Shown: piece after piece, positions 37,557 through 47,325 of the stretch
Layout: each line of letters begins with the position of its first letter
Numbering within the stretch: position 1 is the first letter of the stretch
Origin: an uncultured delta proteobacterium
Lineage (GTDB): Bacteria > Myxococcota_A > UBA9160 > JAFDET01
Assembly: GCA_947259215.1 (NCBI GenBank)
Contig: CAMYLJ010000007.1
Location: forward strand, 1 to 64,000
Reading direction: 5' to 3'
DNA: 64,000 bases
Notes under the pieces: model-generated
What the model was told of the DNA's origin: nothing
Seen by the model: only the letters and a program-made list of their open reading frames with translations
The model's database searches: none
Position numbers and translations under genes: made by a program

Positions 37557-37584
37557 TGACTCCGCCGCGGCCCTTTGATTCACT
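37556..37584 (+). promoter_or_regulatory. Possible promoter of the trpEGDCF operon
   Basis: TTGACT (37556-37561), a 17-bp spacer and TTCACT (37579-37584), about 65 bp before the trpE start. I see no Trp-rich leader peptide or attenuator between it and trpE. Confidence 0.35.
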
Positions 37585-37648
37585 CCGCGCAAGATCCCGG
37601 AATTCCACTTGAATTACCCAGGGGCCGCGGGGCCCCGACGAGGCCAGC

Positions 37649-39136
37649 GTGCTCCGTCCCGCACAGGATGCGTTCGAACGACTCGCCCGTCCCGGGAGCC
37701 TCGTGCCCGTGATGCGCGAGATCCTGGCGGACCTGGACACCCCCCTGTCGCTGTTCCGGAAGGTCGACGACGGGCGCAGCAGCTTCCTGCTGGAGTCGGT
37801 GGAGGGCGGCGAGAAGTGGGGCCGCTACAGCTTCATCGGCGTCGGGGCGCGGGCCATCTTTCGCGCCCGCGGCCGCGAGGTGGAGTGGAGCGAGGGGGAC
37901 GAGGTCCGCCGCGAGACGGTGACCGGCGATCCCCTGGTCGGCCTGCGCGAGCGGCTTGCCCGCAGCCGTCCGCTCTTGCCGGAAGGCGTGGACCTGCCGC
38001 GATTCATGGGCGGCGCCGTCGGCATGGTGGGATACGAGTGGGTGCGGTTCGTGGAGCGCATCCCCGACGAGAACCCGGACCAGGTGGGGCTGCCCGACCT
38101 GTGGTTCGTGATTCCCGACGTGGTCATCGTCCATGACCGGGTGCGCCACACGGCGCAGCTCGTGCGCATGGTCGAGGTGCGCGAGGGGGACGACCCGGCG
38201 GCGCTCCATCGCGAGACGGCCGGGATCCTCGAAGACGTGGTGCGCCGGCTGCGGAAGCCCCTGCCCGAAGAGCCCGCGCGGCCGCCGCTGCGGGCTCCGA
38301 TGGACGTCCATCACAGCGTGACCCGCGAGCAGTATCACGAGATGGTGAAGCGGGCCAAGGAGTACATCGAGGCGGGCGACGTCTTCCAGGTGGTGCTGTC
38401 CCAGCAGATGCGGCTGCCGCTCCAGGTGGATCCCTTCACGATCTACCGCCAGCTGCGCGCCATCAACCCGAGCCCCTACCTGTTCTTCCTGCGCTGCGAG
38501 GGTCCCGTGCTGATCGGCGCGTCTCCGGAGGTGCACGTGCGCCTCGACCACGGCCGCATCGACCTGCGCCCGATCGCCGGGACCCGGCGGCGGGGCGACA
38601 CCCCCGAGCAGGACGCGGCGCTCGAGCGCGAGATGATCGAGGATCCGAAGGAGCGCGCGGAGCACGTGATGCTGGTCGACCTGGGTCGCAACGACGTCGG
38701 CCGCGTGGCGGAGATCGGCTCGGTGGACGTGAACGAGTTCGGGGTGGTGGAGCGCTACTCCCACGTCATGCACCTGGTCTCGAACGTGCAGGGCCGGCTG
38801 CGGCCGGAGTGCGACTGGCTCGACCTGCTGCGGGCCACCTTCCCGGCCGGCACCCTCTCCGGGGCGCCCAAGGTGCGCGCGATGGAGATCATCGAGGAGC
38901 TGGAGAACGTGCGCCGCGGTCCGTACGGCGGCTGCGTCGGCTACGTGGACTACTCGGGCAACATGGACACGGCCATCACCATCCGCACGATCGTGGCCAG
39001 CGAGGAGTCGATCTTCGTGCAGGCCGGCGCAGGGATCGTGGCGGACTCCGACCCCGAGTTCGAGCACCTCGAGTGCCAGAGCAAGGCGCGCGCCCTGGTG
39101 CAGGCCATCGACCTGGCCCGCGAAGGCGTGGAGTAG
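37649..39136 (+). CDS. trpE: Anthranilate synthase component I
   Basis: 495 residues from GTG 37649. Converts chorismate and ammonia (from TrpG) to anthranilate, the first step of tryptophan synthesis. The N-terminal regulatory half has the LLES motif ([10 protein letters not shown], residues 45-54) that binds feedback tryptophan; the C-terminal chorismate-binding half has [36 protein letters not shown] and [13 protein letters not shown]. First gene of trpEGDCF. Confidence 0.96.
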   Translation: MLRPAQDAFERLARPGSLVPVMREILADLDTPLSLFRKVDDGRSSFLLESVEGGEKWGRYSFIGVGARAIFRARGREVEWSEGDEVRRETVTGDPLVGLRERLARSRPLLPEGVDLPRFMGGAVGMVGYEWVRFVERIPDENPDQVGLPDLWFVIPDVVIVHDRVRHTAQLVRMVEVREGDDPAALHRETAGILEDVVRRLRKPLPEEPARPPLRAPMDVHHSVTREQYHEMVKRAKEYIEAGDVFQVVLSQQMRLPLQVDPFTIYRQLRAINPSPYLFFLRCEGPVLIGASPEVHVRLDHGRIDLRPIAGTRRRGDTPEQDAALEREMIEDPKERAEHVMLVDLGRNDVGRVAEIGSVDVNEFGVVERYSHVMHLVSNVQGRLRPECDWLDLLRATFPAGTLSGAPKVRAMEIIEELENVRRGPYGGCVGYVDYSGNMDTAITIRTIVASEESIFVQAGAGIVADSDPEFEHLECQSKARALVQAIDLAREGVE

Positions 39137-39149
39137 GACGGGTGCGGCG

Positions 39150-39725
39150 GTGAAGCTGCTGATGATCGATAACTACGATTCCTTCACGTACAACCTCGTC
39201 CAGTACCTGGGTGAGCTCGGTGCGGACGTGGACGTCTTGCGCAACGACGTGGCTGAGGCCGCGGAGCTGGTGGAGCGTCGTCCGGCCGGCCTCCTGATCT
39301 CGCCGGGCCCCGGGGATCCCGACGACGCGGGGGTCTCCGAGGCGGCGGTAATCGCGTTTGCCGAGGCCGGGGTGCCCGTGCTCGGGGTCTGCCTGGGGCA
39401 CCAGGCCATCGGGACCGCCTTCGGTGGGCGGATCGTGCGGGCCAGGAACCTGATGCACGGCAAGACCTCGCCCATCGAGCACGACGGCGACGGCGTCTTC
39501 CGCGGACTCCCCTCGCCCTTCGAGGCCACGCGCTACCACTCGCTCGTGATCGAGGAGGCGAGCTGCCCGGACGTGCTCCGGGTGACGGCGCGCTCGTCGG
39601 ACGGCGAGATCATGGGCGTGCGTCACTGCTCGCTTCCGGTCGAGGGCGTGCAGTTCCACCCGGAGTCGATTCTGACCGAGGTGGGCAAGCCGCTGCTGGC
39701 CAACTTCCTGGAGCGCTGCGCGTGA
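39150..39725 (+). CDS. trpG: Anthranilate synthase component II (glutamine amidotransferase)
   Basis: 191 residues from GTG 39150. Class I glutamine amidotransferase: nucleophile C81 in GVCLGHQAI, and the His/Glu of HPESILTE near 173. It hydrolyses glutamine and passes ammonia to TrpE; it may also serve para-aminobenzoate synthase, as is common when only one copy exists. It lies 13 nt after trpE and overlaps trpD by 4 nt. Confidence 0.95.
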   Translation: MKLLMIDNYDSFTYNLVQYLGELGADVDVLRNDVAEAAELVERRPAGLLISPGPGDPDDAGVSEAAVIAFAEAGVPVLGVCLGHQAIGTAFGGRIVRARNLMHGKTSPIEHDGDGVFRGLPSPFEATRYHSLVIEEASCPDVLRVTARSSDGEIMGVRHCSLPVEGVQFHPESILTEVGKPLLANFLERCA

Positions 39726-40750
39726 AGGTGTCGGAGGCCGTCGCGGTCGCGGCCGCGGGTCGCGAGGTGGAGCCCCGCCTGCTGGAGGAGGCCTTCGGCG
39801 AGATCGCCGATGGCAAGGCCAGTCCGGTCCAGATCGCGAGCCTGCTGGTGGCCCTGCGCACCCGCGGCGAGACGGTGCGCGAGATCGTGGCGGTGGCGCG
39901 CGCACTGCGCGCCCGGGCGGAGCGCGCTCCCGCGGCGCCGGCTGGCGCCGTCGACACCTGCGGAACCGGCGGCGACGGGTCCGGCACCTTCAACGTCTCC
40001 ACCGCAGCGGCGTTCGTGGTGGCGGGGGCGGGCGTGCCGGTGGCCAAGCACGGCAACCGCGCGGCCTCGAGCCGTGCGGGCAGCGCCGACGTGCTCGAGG
40101 CCCTGGGGGTGCGCGTGGACCTGCCGCTGGCCGCGGCCTCCCGCATCCTGGCGGAGGTCGGGATCGCCTTCTTCTTCGCGCGCCGGGCCCATCCCGCCAT
40201 GCGCCACGTGGCGCCGGTGCGGGAGGAGCTGGGGATCCGCACGCTCATGAACTGCCTGGGACCCCTGTTGAACCCGGTGGGGGTCCGACGCCAGCTGGTG
40301 GGCGTCTACGCGCCGGAGCTGGTGGAGCCGCTGGCCGCGGCCCTGGGCGAGCTCGGCGCCGAGTGCGCGCTGGTGGTGCACGGCAGTGACGGCCTGGACG
40401 AGATCACCACCACCGGGCCCACGGCGGCTGCGCTCTGGGACGGAGCCGCCGTCGTGTCGCTCACCCTGGATCCGGCTGCCCTCGGGATGGCCCGGGCCCG
40501 CGCCGATGCGCTGCGGGGCGGCACGCCCGCGGAGAACGCCGACCTCTTGAGCCGGGTGCTGGCGGGAGAGCCCGGCGCGCCCCGGGACCTGGTGCTGGCC
40601 AACGCCGGCGCCGCCTTGTGGGTCGCGGGCCGCGGCGCGGACTGGGCGGAGGGCGTCGAGGCCGCACGCGAGAGCCTCGATTCGGGCGCGGCGCGCGAGC
40701 GGCTCGCGGCGCTGGTGCGGGCGAGCGCCGAGGCGGAGGCGGGGACGTGA
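39722..40750 (+). CDS. trpD: Anthranilate phosphoribosyltransferase
   Basis: 342 residues from GTG 39722. Transfers phosphoribose from PRPP to anthranilate. Signatures: [17 protein letters not shown] (PRPP loop, near 78-94), [21 protein letters not shown] (near 108), and [10 protein letters not shown]. Overlaps trpG and trpC by 4 nt each. Confidence 0.96.
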   Translation: MKVSEAVAVAAAGREVEPRLLEEAFGEIADGKASPVQIASLLVALRTRGETVREIVAVARALRARAERAPAAPAGAVDTCGTGGDGSGTFNVSTAAAFVVAGAGVPVAKHGNRAASSRAGSADVLEALGVRVDLPLAAASRILAEVGIAFFFARRAHPAMRHVAPVREELGIRTLMNCLGPLLNPVGVRRQLVGVYAPELVEPLAAALGELGAECALVVHGSDGLDEITTTGPTAAALWDGAAVVSLTLDPAALGMARARADALRGGTPAENADLLSRVLAGEPGAPRDLVLANAGAALWVAGRGADWAEGVEAARESLDSGAARERLAALVRASAEAEAGT

Positions 40751-41532
40751 CGATCCTGGACGAGATCCTCGCCCGGAAGCGGCGAGACCTGGACGCGGCG
40801 CGGGAGTGCCTCGCCCCGGAGGATCTCGCCGCCCAGGCGGAGGCCGCGGCGTACGCACCGCGCGGCCTGCGCGCGGCGTTGCGCGACGGGCCGCGCCCGC
40901 GCGTGATCGCGGAGCTGAAGCGCCGCTCGCCGAGCAAGGGCGTGATCCGGCCGGACTTCGATCCCGTGGCCTGCGCCAAGGACTACGCCCAGGCTGGCGC
41001 CGCGGCGATCTCGGTGCTGACCGACGGGCCCTATTTCGGCGGCAGCCTGGCGGACCTGGGCGCCGTCCGCGCCGCGGTGGAGCTGCCGCTGCTGCGCAAG
41101 GACTTCCTGATCGACTCCTACCAGATCGACGAGGCCCGGGTGGCGGGCGCCGACGCCGTGCTCCTGATCGTGGCGGCGCTGACGCCGGACTTCCTGGCCC
41201 GGCTCCGAGGGCGCGCGGCGGAGCGCGGGCTGGACGCGCTGGTGGAGGTGCACGACGAGGGCGAGCTCGAGGTGGCCCTGGCCGCCGGTGCGGACCTGGT
41301 GGGCATCAACAACCGGGACCTGCGCAGCTTCCAGGTGGACCTGGCCACGAGCGAGCGCCTGGCCGGGCGGGTGCCGGAGGGGGTGGTCGTCGTCGCGGAG
41401 AGCGGCATCTTCGAGGCGGCGGACGTGGCCCGGCTGGAGGCGGCCGGAGCCCACGCCGTGCTGGTGGGCGAGTCGCTGATGCGGGCCGCGGACGTAGGCG
41501 CGGCCTTGCGACGACTGCGAGGGAACCCGTGA
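40747..41532 (+). CDS. trpC: Indole-3-glycerol phosphate synthase
   Basis: 261 residues from GTG 40747, coupled to the trpD stop (GTGA). TIM barrel enzyme that closes the indole ring. Visible motifs are VIAELKRRSPSKG (catalytic Glu and Lys), LLRKDFLIDSYQI (catalytic Lys), GINNRDLRSFQVD and VAESGI. A longer frame upstream lies within trpD. Not fused to trpF. Confidence 0.95.
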   Translation: MTILDEILARKRRDLDAARECLAPEDLAAQAEAAAYAPRGLRAALRDGPRPRVIAELKRRSPSKGVIRPDFDPVACAKDYAQAGAAAISVLTDGPYFGGSLADLGAVRAAVELPLLRKDFLIDSYQIDEARVAGADAVLLIVAALTPDFLARLRGRAAERGLDALVEVHDEGELEVALAAGADLVGINNRDLRSFQVDLATSERLAGRVPEGVVVVAESGIFEAADVARLEAAGAHAVLVGESLMRAADVGAALRRLRGNP

Positions 41533-42161
41533 GCGGCAGCGTGCGGATCAAGATCTGTGGTGTGAGGCATTCTGACGACGCGGCCGCGGCGGTGGACGCG
41601 GGCGCGGATCTGGTCGGACTGAACTTCGTGCCGGACTCGCCCCGTTGCCTGGAGCTCCGCGACGCCGAGGCCGTAGCGCAACGGGTGGAGGGCCAGATCG
41701 AGCGCGTGGCGGTCTTCCGGGACGCGTCCCTCCAGGAGATCCAGCGCGTGCTGCGTCGCATCGACGTGGAGCGTGTGCAGCTCCACGGCCAGGAGGATCC
41801 CGAGGACGTGGAGGCGCTCGACCTGCCGGTCATCAAGGCCCTGCGCGGCGCGGACCGCGAGACGGCCGAGCAGTTTCCGGGCAGCATCCTGCTGCTGGAT
41901 CACCCGACGGAGGGCGGGGGCCGCGGCAAGGCGTGGCCCTGGAGCCAGGCGGCCGATCTGATCGGCGACGGCTACGACGTGATCCTGGCCGGAGGCCTTC
42001 ACGCGGACAACGTGGGCTCCGCCATCGCGGACCTGGGCGACCTGCTGCCGTGGGGCGTGGACGTCGCCACCGGGGTCGAGGGTGACGGCTACCGCAAGGA
42101 TCCTGCCCGGATCAAGGCCTTCATCGAGGCCGTGCGCCAGGCGGAGGAGAGCCCGGAGTGA
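41529..42161 (+). CDS. trpF: Phosphoribosylanthranilate isomerase
   Basis: 210 residues from GTG 41529 (GTGA overlap with trpC). Performs the Amadori rearrangement before indole ring closure. Catalytic Cys in KICGVRHSDDA and catalytic Asp in WGVDVATGVE are present; VQLHGQED is the usual middle motif. Last gene of the plus-strand trp operon; it converges on trpA with 27 bp between the stops. Confidence 0.94.
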   Translation: MSGSVRIKICGVRHSDDAAAAVDAGADLVGLNFVPDSPRCLELRDAEAVAQRVEGQIERVAVFRDASLQEIQRVLRRIDVERVQLHGQEDPEDVEALDLPVIKALRGADRETAEQFPGSILLLDHPTEGGGRGKAWPWSQAADLIGDGYDVILAGGLHADNVGSAIADLGDLLPWGVDVATGVEGDGYRKDPARIKAFIEAVRQAEESPE

Positions 42162-42188
42162 AGGGCGAGGTGGACGCGCGGGCCGCCG

Positions 42189-42974
42189 CTACGTGGCCTG
42201 CGCCTCGAGTCCGCCCCGCAGGCCCGCCACGAAGTCAGCCACCGCCTCCACGCCCCGCTCCTCCATTACGCGGATCGTCTGCGTCCCGACCACGGCGATG
42301 TCGGCCTTCCCGCGCAGGGCGTCCACGTCCCGTTGGTCCTTCACGCCGAACCCGAGCGCGAGCGGCAAGGACGTGGCTGCGCGGCAGCGCGCCAGGTAGG
42401 CATCGAGCTCGGCCGAGAAGTCGGTCTCCGCGCCGGTCACGCCCTTGCGCGCCACGCAGTAGACGAAGCCGCGGGCGTGTCTGGCGATCTCCGCCATGCG
42501 CGCGTCGGAGGTGCGCGGCGAGAAGATGAAGATCGGGTCCAGGCCCGACTTCGCCATGGCCTCCAGGTAGCCCGCGCCCTCCTCGGGCGGGAGGTCCGGC
42601 ACGATCGCGCCCCGCAGCCCCGCCGCGGCCATCCGACCGACGAACTCGTCGACGCCGCGGCGGAAGAGGACGTTGTAGTAGCTCATCAGCACGAACGGGA
42701 TATCGAAGCGGCCGGCCACGTCCTCCGCGAAGCGCAGACAGCGCTCCACCCGCGAGCCCGCGTGCAACGACTCCTGGTTCGCCCGCAGGATCACGGGACC
42801 GTCGGCGATCGGCTCGGAGAAGGGGATCTGGAGCTCCATCAGATCCACGCCGGCCTCCACCATGGCCTCCACCACGCGGAGCGAGTCGTCGAAGCTCGGA
42901 TAGCCCAGGACGATGTGGGTCATGAGCAGGATGTCGCGCTCACGCAGGCGCTCGCGCAGGTGTTCCTCAAGCAT
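42189..42974 (-). CDS. trpA: Tryptophan synthase alpha chain
   Basis: 261 residues from ATG 42974, overlapping the trpB end by 8 nt. Cleaves indole-glycerol phosphate to indole. Catalytic E47 in MELQIPFSEPIADGP and D127 hinge-region Asp in IVPDLPPEEG stand near the positions of E49 and D130 in Salmonella TrpA (one of them shifted); the phosphate loop GFGVKDQRDV is near 215. It belongs to a gntR-trpB-trpA operon separate from the other trp genes. Confidence 0.95.
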   Translation of the reverse strand: MLEEHLRERLRERDILLMTHIVLGYPSFDDSLRVVEAMVEAGVDLMELQIPFSEPIADGPVILRANQESLHAGSRVERCLRFAEDVAGRFDIPFVLMSYYNVLFRRGVDEFVGRMAAAGLRGAIVPDLPPEEGAGYLEAMAKSGLDPIFIFSPRTSDARMAEIARHARGFVYCVARKGVTGAETDFSAELDAYLARCRAATSLPLALGFGVKDQRDVDALRGKADIAVVGTQTIRVMEERGVEAVADFVAGLRGGLEAQAT

Positions 42975-44199
42975 CGTCGTACTCCGCCGCCTTCTGGCGC
43001 ACGAACTCGCGCCAGCCGGGGTCGTCGAGTGCATCCGCCACGGTGAAGATGTCCTTGTCGCCCCGCCCGGACTGATTGATCACGATCACATCGTCGGAAG
43101 AGAGCGTCGGCGCCTCCTCGAACGCGCGCACGAAGGCGTGCGCGGACTCGAGCGCCGGGATGAGCCCCTCCTTGCGCAGGGTGAGCGTCATGGCGTCGAC
43201 CACCTGCTTGTCGGTGGCCGCCTCGAAGCGCACGCGCCCCGTCTCGCGCAGGTGGGAGAGGATGGGCGAGACCCCCACGTAGTCGAGGCCGGCGGCCACG
43301 CTGTGCGTCTCGCGCATCTGCCCGTCCGCGTCCTGCAGGAAGAAGGTCTTGTAGCCCTGGGCCACGCCCACCGACGCGTCGTCCGAGGCCAGCCGTGCGG
43401 CGTGCTCGCCGGTCTCGAGGCCGTGGCCGCCCGCCTCCACGCCCACGAGCTCGACCCCGGCGTCCTCCAGGAAGGCGCTGAAGATGCCGAGGGCGTTCGA
43501 TCCGCCGCCCACGCAGGCGTAGATCCGCTTCGGCAGGCGGCCGGCCTCCTCGAGCACCTGGCGTCGCGCCTCCCTCCCGACGATCGACTGGAACCAGGTG
43601 ACCATGGCGGGGAAGGGGTGAGGCCCGCAGGCCGTGCCGAGGACGTAGTGGGTGGTGTCCATGTTCGTCACCCAGTCGCGGAACGCCTCGTTGATCGCGT
43701 CCTTCAGGATGCGGGTGCCGTCGGTCACGGGCACCACCTCGGCCCCGAGCTGCTCCATCCAGAAGACGTTCGGGCGCTGGCGCGCCACGTCCACCTCGCC
43801 CATGTAGACGGTGCACTCCAATCCGAAGCGCGCGGCCATGGTGGCCGTGGCCACGCCGTGCTGCCCCGCGCCGGTCTCCGCGATCACCCGCTGCTTCCCC
43901 ATGCGCTTCACCAGGAGCCCCTGGCCCATGACGTTGTTGGCCTTGTGGGCGCCGGTGTGGTTCAGGTCTTCGCGCTTGACGTAGATCCGAGCGCCCCCGA
44001 AGTGCCGCGTCAGGTTCTCTGCGTAGGTGAGCGGCGTGGGGCGCCCCGAGTAGTTGGCCATCAGCGCCTCGTACTCCCGGAGGAAGTCCGGGTCGGCCTG
44101 CGCTGCGGCGAACGCCTCGGTCAGCTCGTCGAAGGTGGGTACGAGGATCTCGGGGATGTAGGCACCGCCGAAGTCGCCGTAGTAGCCGCGCTCGCGCAT
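42967..44199 (-). CDS. trpB: Tryptophan synthase beta chain
   Basis: 410 residues from ATG 44199, preceded by GGAGG and overlapping the GntR stop by one base (TGATG); the longer frame upstream runs through the regulator gene and is not real. PLP enzyme joining indole and serine. PLP lysine K86 in HTGAHKANN, catalytic Glu in ETGAGQHGVA, phosphate loop CVGGGSNALG. Canonical TrpB1 type with COMM-domain residues for TrpA contact. Confidence 0.96.
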   Translation of the reverse strand: MRERGYYGDFGGAYIPEILVPTFDELTEAFAAAQADPDFLREYEALMANYSGRPTPLTYAENLTRHFGGARIYVKREDLNHTGAHKANNVMGQGLLVKRMGKQRVIAETGAGQHGVATATMAARFGLECTVYMGEVDVARQRPNVFWMEQLGAEVVPVTDGTRILKDAINEAFRDWVTNMDTTHYVLGTACGPHPFPAMVTWFQSIVGREARRQVLEEAGRLPKRIYACVGGGSNALGIFSAFLEDAGVELVGVEAGGHGLETGEHAARLASDDASVGVAQGYKTFFLQDADGQMRETHSVAAGLDYVGVSPILSHLRETGRVRFEAATDKQVVDAMTLTLRKEGLIPALESAHAFVRAFEEAPTLSSDDVIVINQSGRGDKDIFTVADALDDPGWREFVRQKAAEYDDA

Positions 44200-44930
44200 C
44201 AGGAGCCTCCGAGGGTCTGGGAGAACACCAGCCGGTCCGTCCGGCAGGCGAGCTCCGCGTAGATGGCCTGCGGCGCGCCCGGGAAGTGGAGCGTGCGCTT
44301 CACCAGCAGCAACGGCGCCCCGTTCGCCAGGTCGAGCTGCTCGGCGCGACGCCCCTCCGCGCGCGCCACCCGGAAGTTCTGGTCCGCCGACGCCGGACGC
44401 AGGTGGTACTGGTCGGCGACGAGTCCCGAGAGCGAGCCCCCGGCGAGCGAGTGGCGGTCGAGGTCGGGGAAGCGCTCGCGGTCGAGGTAGAGGTCCTCGA
44501 GCAGGACGGGCTCGCCGGACACGCGCGAGAGCCGCGCCAGGAACCAGGCCTCCCGACCCGAAAAGGGGTTCTCCGGGTCGGGCTCCACGTGCACGAGGCG
44601 CGTGCGCTGCACCAGCGCGCTGCGCACCGGCACGCCCCCCTCCTCGAAGGAGGCCAGCGTTCCCGCGAGGGAGAAGAGGTCCACGCGCTCGGGCGGCTCC
44701 ACCACGTAGGTCCCGGAGCCGCGCCGCCGCTCCAGGCAGCGCCGCCGCACGAGCAGGTCGGTGGCCTGGCGCACCGTGGGCCGGCCGATCCCGAAGGTCC
44801 GCGCCAGCTCGGGCTCGGAGGGGATGCGGGTCCCCGAGGGGTAGTCGCCCGAGCGGATGCGCCGCTGCAGGAAGTCTGCGAGCTGGTGGTAGAGGGGCAG
44901 GGGCGAGTCGGGATTCAGGGCGTACGCCAT
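44199..44930 (-). CDS. GntR-family (HutC/UTRA) regulator of trpBA
   Basis: 243 residues from ATG 44930 (a TTG at 44975 would lie in the operator). An N-terminal winged helix (LYHQLADFLQRRIRSGDYPSGTRIPSEPELARTFGIGRPTVRQATDLL) and a C-terminal UTRA effector domain (FLARLSRVSGEPVLLEDLYLD). It is translationally coupled to trpB and preceded by a 28-bp palindrome over its -35 box, which suggests autoregulation together with trpBA. HutC-type ligands are often amino-acid or sugar-phosphate related; here an indole pathway intermediate is possible. Confidence 0.87.
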   Translation of the reverse strand: MAYALNPDSPLPLYHQLADFLQRRIRSGDYPSGTRIPSEPELARTFGIGRPTVRQATDLLVRRRCLERRRGSGTYVVEPPERVDLFSLAGTLASFEEGGVPVRSALVQRTRLVHVEPDPENPFSGREAWFLARLSRVSGEPVLLEDLYLDRERFPDLDRHSLAGGSLSGLVADQYHLRPASADQNFRVARAEGRRAEQLDLANGAPLLLVKRTLHFPGAPQAIYAELACRTDRLVFSQTLGGS

Positions 44931-44946
44931 GGCGGGGCTCGGACCG

Positions 44947-44975
44947 AATCTTGACCGATCTTGATAAATTGTCAA
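44947..44975 (-). promoter_or_regulatory. Promoter of the gntR-trpBA operon
   Basis: On the minus strand TTGACA (44975-44970), 17-bp spacer, AAGATT (44952-44947). The -35 box lies inside the palindromic operator. The predicted leader is only about 10 nt and I see no Shine-Dalgarno before ATG 44930. Confidence 0.5.
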
Positions 44976-44988
44976 GACAACTTATCAA
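44961..44988. promoter_or_regulatory. 28-bp palindromic operator of gntR-trpBA
   Basis: 13-bp arms with 12 of 13 positions complementary around a 2-bp centre (outer arms TTGATAA / TTATCAA). It is AT-rich in a very GC-rich genome and covers the -35 box, so binding should repress. The size and symmetry fit a GntR dimer site. Confidence 0.65.
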
Positions 44989-45040
44989 ATCGCGATTCTG
45001 TCGTCTCGGGCCGCGGCGCGGCGGAGGGCCCGGCGAACGC

Positions 45041-45661
45041 CTAGGCGGCGTCCTCGTCGGCGAGTTCGCGGTAGAGGGCCTCGACCTGGCGTCGGGTCTC
45101 CTCGGGCGTGCCCGAGTTGTCGATCACGCGGTCGGCCAACGCGCGCTTCTCGTCGAGCGGCATCTGGGCCCGGATGCGTGCGCGGATCTCGTCCGGGCTG
45201 GCAGCGTCCCGGGCCACGGCGCGAGCCAGCTGGACGTCCTCCGGCACCCACACCAGAACGATCGCGTCCAGGCCGAAGCCGCCGCCGCCCCGGGCGCGGC
45301 CCTCCAGCAGCAGCGGGATGTCCAGCACCACCACGGGTGCGCCCGCGGCCCGCGCAGCCTCCAGCCGTCGGGCCATCTCGACCCCGGTGGGCGGGTGCAC
45401 GATGGCGCCGAGGCGAGCCCTCGCCTCCGCGTCGTCGAACACGCGGTCGGCCAGGGCCTTGCGGTCGAGCGCGCCGGCGGCGTCCAGGATCTCCGGGCCG
45501 AAGGCTTCGGCCAGGGCGTCCAGCATGGGCGCACCCGGGGCCTGGAGCTCGTGGACGATCGCGTCGGCGTCGATCACCACCGCCCCGAGCTCCGCCAGCA
45601 CGGTGGCCACGCTGCTCTTGCCGGAGCCGATGCCGCCGGTGAGTCCGATCACCCGGGTCAC
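45041..45661 (-). CDS. coaE: Dephospho-CoA kinase
   Basis: 206 residues from GTG 45661. Last step of coenzyme A synthesis: phosphorylates the 3'-OH of dephospho-CoA. P-loop GLTGGIGSGKSSV (residues 6-18), DADAIVHEL (substrate Asp), and the lid region AARDAASPDEIRARIRAQ. GTGA overlap with the preceding GGDEF gene. Confidence 0.94.
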   Translation of the reverse strand: MTRVIGLTGGIGSGKSSVATVLAELGAVVIDADAIVHELQAPGAPMLDALAEAFGPEILDAAGALDRKALADRVFDDAEARARLGAIVHPPTGVEMARRLEAARAAGAPVVVLDIPLLLEGRARGGGGFGLDAIVLVWVPEDVQLARAVARDAASPDEIRARIRAQMPLDEKRALADRVIDNSGTPEETRRQVEALYRELADEDAA

Positions 45662-47325
45662 CCCGGAAGCATAGCGAGGCCGTCGGGCTGGTCGGACTCT
45701 CCGTCCGCCACCACGCAGTTCTTGCCTTCGGCCTTCGCGCGGTAGAGCGCGCGGTCGGTCGCCAGGAAGAAGGCCTTGCGATCCCCGCGGTAGAGGGCGA
45801 CGCCGATCGAGATGCTCACGTGCGTGAGCCGCAGGGCCTCGTCGACCAGGATCGGCGTCTCGAGGACGGCCAGACGCAGCTTCTCGGCCAGTGCGATCGC
45901 GCCTTCCAGGTCCGTCGAGGCCAGCACCACGAACTCCTCGCCTCCGTAGCGGGCCAGCAGGTCGTTCTCGCGCACGTTGGCGTTCATGACCTGGCCGAGC
46001 CGCACCAGGATCGCGTCGCCGGTGCTGTGGCCGTAGCGGTCGTTCAGACGCTTGAAGTCGTCGATGTCGATCAGGAGCATCGCCAGCGGCTCGCCGCTGC
46101 GGCCGACCCGCTTCAGCTCGCGGGTCAGGTGGTCCTGGAAGAAGCGGTGGTTGTGGAGCTTGGTGAGCCCGTCAGTGATGGAGAGCTGGGCCAGCACCTC
46201 GTTCGCCGCCTGCAGGGCCTGGTTCTGCGTGCGGAGCTGGCGCTGGGCGGCTTCGATCTCCACCTGATCGTCGCTCAGGGTGCGCGCCATGGCGTTGAAG
46301 GTGCGCGTGAGCTCGCCGATCTCGTCGTGGCCGGGTGGCTCGGGCACCTCGACCGCGCGGTCGCCGTCGGCAATGCGCCGCGCCCCGTGCCAGAGCGACC
46401 ACACGGGGCGCACGATCCGGTCGGTGAGCCGGTAGGCGAGCGCCGCCAGCAGCAGCACGATCACGCTGTCGAGCAGAAGGATCCGCCAGAGCACGGGGAG
46501 CACGGGCTGGAAGCCTCGGTCGAGCTGCGCGACCACGGCCACGTGCCAGCCGAGGTGCCCCAGCGGCTGCAGCGAGGCGAGTCGGGCGCTGCCGTCCGCG
46601 GCGCGGTACTCGAAGGGCCCGGCTCCCGGGAGCGATTCCAGGGGCAGGGACGCGTCGGTTGCGGGCTCCGTGGCGCCCGCGAAGAGGATGACCCCGTCGG
46701 CGTCGAGCACGTAGCCGCGGCCGACGCCCGGAAGCGAGTCGGGCGGGAGCGCGCGCAGGAAGACCCGCTCGTCGATGCGACCCACGAGCCAGGCGCCGAC
46801 GCCGTCGTCGGAGCGTGCGACGGGCGCCACCGCCAGCGCGTGGCTGCGTCCGTCGTGGCGCACCGCGTGCAGGCCCGGCGCCAGCAATCCGCGCCCGAAC
46901 TCGCGCGGGTAGGGCGGCGGGCCGTGGCTGGCGCGCACCGCCCCGTCGGGTCCGACGAGCCAGAGCGCGTCCAGGCTGCCGCCCTCCCCGCCGGCCCGCG
47001 CCAAGGCGGTGTGGAGCGCGCTGCGGGGCACGGCGCGCCCGGCGGCATCGCGGCCGGCCACCGCGCGCAGGATCGGATCCGCCGCCGACTGCTCCACCTC
47101 GCGCAGGGCGGCCGCAAGCCCGGCGTCCAGGCGCTCCGCGGTTCGCGCCAGGCTCCCGGCCAGGGCCTCCTCGACCACGTCCCGGAAGAATCCCCGCGTC
47201 TGGTCGAGGCTTCCCCAACCCACGACGCCGGCCCGCACCGCCAGGGCCAGCAGGACGAAGACCGCGACCTTGGCGGGGAGTCGGCGCAGAGGCCGTTCGG
47301 GCGCAGGGCTGTGCCGTAACGGCAT
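45658..47325 (-). CDS. Membrane-bound diguanylate cyclase
   Basis: 555 residues from ATG 47325 (GGAGG about 10 nt upstream). N-terminal transmembrane helix (VAVFVLLALAVRAGVVGW), a periplasmic sensor region of about 240 residues of dCACHE type, second helix (ILLLDSVIVLLLAALAYRL), HAMP domain, coiled coil, then a GGDEF domain (about 395-545) with active-site YGGEEF. The enzyme should make cyclic di-GMP from two GTP, controlling surface attachment or exopolysaccharide. The RxxD inhibitory site is not obvious. Confidence 0.9.
   Translation of the reverse strand: MPLRHSPAPERPLRRLPAKVAVFVLLALAVRAGVVGWGSLDQTRGFFRDVVEEALAGSLARTAERLDAGLAAALREVEQSAADPILRAVAGRDAAGRAVPRSALHTALARAGGEGGSLDALWLVGPDGAVRASHGPPPYPREFGRGLLAPGLHAVRHDGRSHALAVAPVARSDDGVGAWLVGRIDERVFLRALPPDSLPGVGRGYVLDADGVILFAGATEPATDASLPLESLPGAGPFEYRAADGSARLASLQPLGHLGWHVAVVAQLDRGFQPVLPVLWRILLLDSVIVLLLAALAYRLTDRIVRPVWSLWHGARRIADGDRAVEVPEPPGHDEIGELTRTFNAMARTLSDDQVEIEAAQRQLRTQNQALQAANEVLAQLSITDGLTKLHNHRFFQDHLTRELKRVGRSGEPLAMLLIDIDDFKRLNDRYGHSTGDAILVRLGQVMNANVRENDLLARYGGEEFVVLASTDLEGAIALAEKLRLAVLETPILVDEALRLTHVSISIGVALYRGDRKAFFLATDRALYRAKAEGKNCVVADGESDQPDGLAMLPG

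Noticed and set aside
37522-37648. Tryptophan attenuator before trpE
   Set aside because: There is no leader peptide with Trp codons and no pair of alternative hairpins with a T-run.
35779-37740. 653-codon minus-strand frame opposite lptD
   Set aside because: Antisense shadow of a confident lptD; composition follows the lptD codons and it also crosses the trpE promoter region.
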